20,000 nucleotides of DNA from Chrysomallon squamiferum (Eukaryota > Mollusca > Gastropoda > Neomphalida > Peltospiridae): positions 18,694,894 to 18,714,893 of the forward strand of contig CM022672.1 in the NCBI GenBank assembly GCA_012295275.1, given 5' to 3'. Below, piece after piece: positions 18,430-20,000 of this stretch. Every line of letters starts with the position of its first letter. Within the stretch, counting starts at the first letter, position 1. The position numbers were made by a program, and so were the translations under genes. The notes beneath the pieces are model-generated. The model did no database searches, had not been told where the DNA came from, and was given only the letters and a program-made list of their open reading frames with translations.

Positions 18430-18430
18430 T
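17995..18430. repeat. CA/CATA/TA repeat block with a nested inverted repeat
   Basis: (CA)n at 18009-18031, CATA repeats, then a long imperfect palindrome at 18048-18258, more CATA/CACA, and (TA)n at about 18379-18426. All open frames across it, on both strands, are Tyr/Ile/His/Cys-rich by-products of the repeat. Confidence 0.93.
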
Positions 18431-18741
18431 AATGAAAGAAAACTGCTGAATCATCCGGACAAATCAGGAATGCCATAGCAGCAAACAACCTTCTGAAAAA
18501 CAGGCTTAAATATATATATGAATTCATCATACACAAACACAAACATAAAACATACTCATGCGTGATTATGGATTATTAATGTAACTTTAAAAGCTATTTA
18601 CTACATGTTTGTCTTGTGCTAGCGGCTAATATGCTGCTAATTAATTTATCTCTTCTGGTCTGGACTTAATTTGCTGTTATAAAGGCATTAGGAAATCTGC
18701 TTGGTACAAACATGGGCCACGCCTTGTTGCTGTTTTCACAG
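18431..18741. other. Spacer between microsatellites, no gene seen
   Basis: Ordinary AT-rich sequence. No recognisable exon, RNA or repeat family. Confidence 0.4.

Positions 18742-18812
<71 letters not shown>
18742..18812. repeat. (TA)n microsatellite
   Basis: About 33 TA dinucleotides ending TTATATTTGACG. Confidence 0.97.
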
Positions 18813-18816
<4 letters not shown>

Positions 18817-18867
18817 TTGACGTAGTTACAAATATCAACAGAAAACCCTAAAAAATTGACAAGAGAA

Positions 18868-18890
18868 TAATGATGATGATGATGATGATG

Positions 18891-18930
<40 letters not shown>

Positions 18931-18936
18931 ATTATT
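18868..18936. repeat. (ATG)n-(ATA)n triplet microsatellite
   Basis: Seven ATG triplets, then about eleven AAT triplets, then ATTATT; Met/Ile-rich frame is repeat-derived. Confidence 0.95.
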
Positions 18937-19544
18937 ATACTAAAATTAAATTCTATATTATTACATATACTGAATTAAATAGATTTTTACTCCACAAAAA
19001 TACCTTTAAATCAGAAAATCAGAAGTGTGTGTGTGTGTGTGTGTATTATGACGTTTATGGAGCAGTTTGGTGAATATATAGGTCAAGTTTTATTTATTCT
19101 GCTCAGGTTCAAAGTTTGTCGAAGGAACGTTTTATTGCGTTGTTATTTTAGTTTACTGTAACAGTTAAACAAATTCAAAGAGATAATTTATTTTTTTGTT
19201 GCTTTCTTTTATTTATTTATTTATTTATTTATTCATTTATTCTTTTTTTTTTTTTTTTTTTTTTTCCTGCGAAGTCATATTTGTATAATAGCTATTTTAT
19301 AGATTTATTTAATTACGAACATGAGTTAGAAATCAAAGAGATTATTAGTTCTTTTTGTTGTTGTTCTTTTTATGAATACATGAAGGAAAAAGCCATGCTA
19401 TATGGGTTACTCTTATAGATTAGCAACAAGGAGTCGTTCACTTTAGGAAATGCAGAGAAACAAATATTGTCGTATCTGATAAAATATTTACAGCATAGTG
19501 GTTGGAACGGTATAAAAAAGCTTATCAGGCTTGGAGAATACACA
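18937..19544. other. AT-rich spacer, no gene seen
   Basis: Includes (GT)n at 19025-19044, TTTA tetramers at about 19209-19235 and a T22 run at about 19243-19265. No exon recognised. Confidence 0.4.
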
Positions 19545-19598
19545 CAAATGACATACATATATACATATATATATATATATCCATACATACAAACATAC

Positions 19599-19630
<32 letters not shown>

Positions 19631-19648
19631 CCATACATACAAACATAC

Positions 19649-19685
<37 letters not shown>

Positions 19686-19712
19686 CAAACATACATACAT
19701 ACACAATGCGTT
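19545..19712. repeat. Tandem CCATACATACAAACATAC / (TA)n array, period about 50
   Basis: The block CCATACATACAAACATAC followed by CATA tetramers and (TA)n occurs at 19581 and 19631 (50-bp period), and a shortened third copy has its AAAC at 19687. It is a minisatellite built from microsatellite parts. Confidence 0.85.
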
Positions 19713-20000
19713 CCCGAATATTGTCTACGTGCAGTCTAATCAGACGTACGTAAGACAGAAAATATTCAAATCCTAAAATACCTACGTACATTCACATATA
19801 TAATACATACATAATTACATATAATTAAATAAGTTATCAAGTACGCTATCAATGTTAACGTACGACACATTGTAGATGATGTTCGGTATTTACGTGTGTT
19901 GAAGCTCCATAGTCTTCTATCAAACCATTTGTCTGTCAATTGACAAATCACTGTTTTCAAATAGTTGACAGATATTTGTAAAATCATTATAACCAGTAAC
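19713..20000. other. AT-rich end of window with a 12-bp palindrome
   Basis: No gene seen. TGTCAATTGACA at 19934-19945 is a perfect palindrome, flanked loosely by TTTG and AAATC; CAAATA...TATTTG flanks a TTGACAGA at about 19957-19978. Confidence 0.4.

Noticed and set aside
17977-18432. Several Tyr/Ile/Cys/His-rich open frames on both strands
   Set aside because: Direct translations of CA, CATA and TA repeats.

Overview
This window is animal nuclear DNA. It is AT-rich, full of simple-sequence repeats, and its genes are split by GT-AG introns. The gene families (C-type lectin with PAN module, GT10 fucosyltransferase, FLYWCH/MULE transposon relic) and the abundance of ATT, CA and CATA microsatellites fit a mollusc, perhaps a cephalopod. 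No species-diagnostic sequence was recognised, so that is inference.

Layout. 245-316 holds a degenerate tRNA-Cys-like sequence. About 741-1480 (minus) is a frameshifted relic of a FLYWCH zinc finger plus MULE-type transposase. At 2813-8044 (plus) six exons can be joined with matching splice phases into a 522-residue type I membrane protein: signal peptide, C-type lectin domain on two exons, PAN/apple domain, Ser/Thr-rich stalk, transmembrane helix, short basic tail. Its third intron opens with a minisatellite of about 32 copies of a 43-44 bp unit. The unit is a copy of the 3' end of the lectin exon together with its splice donor.

From 8045 to 11562 there is mostly low-complexity DNA. At 11563-15331 (minus) lies an alpha-1,3-fucosyltransferase gene. 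One large GC-rich exon encodes 370 residues, and a separate 19-residue C-terminal exon with its own acceptor and stop lies 2.55 kb away. Its 5' leader is spliced. Three candidate donors at 17171-17238 and a CpG-richer stretch at about 17420-17830 may mark its first exon and promoter. The rest, to 20000, is microsatellite DNA, including a nested inverted repeat of about 210 bp at 18048-18258.

The two genes are convergent, one a putative carbohydrate-binding receptor and the other a glycan-fucosylating Golgi enzyme. Both belong to glycan biology, but nothing in the sequence shows that they act together. The strongest candidate for something undescribed is the minisatellite that multiplies an exon-intron junction inside the lectin gene.
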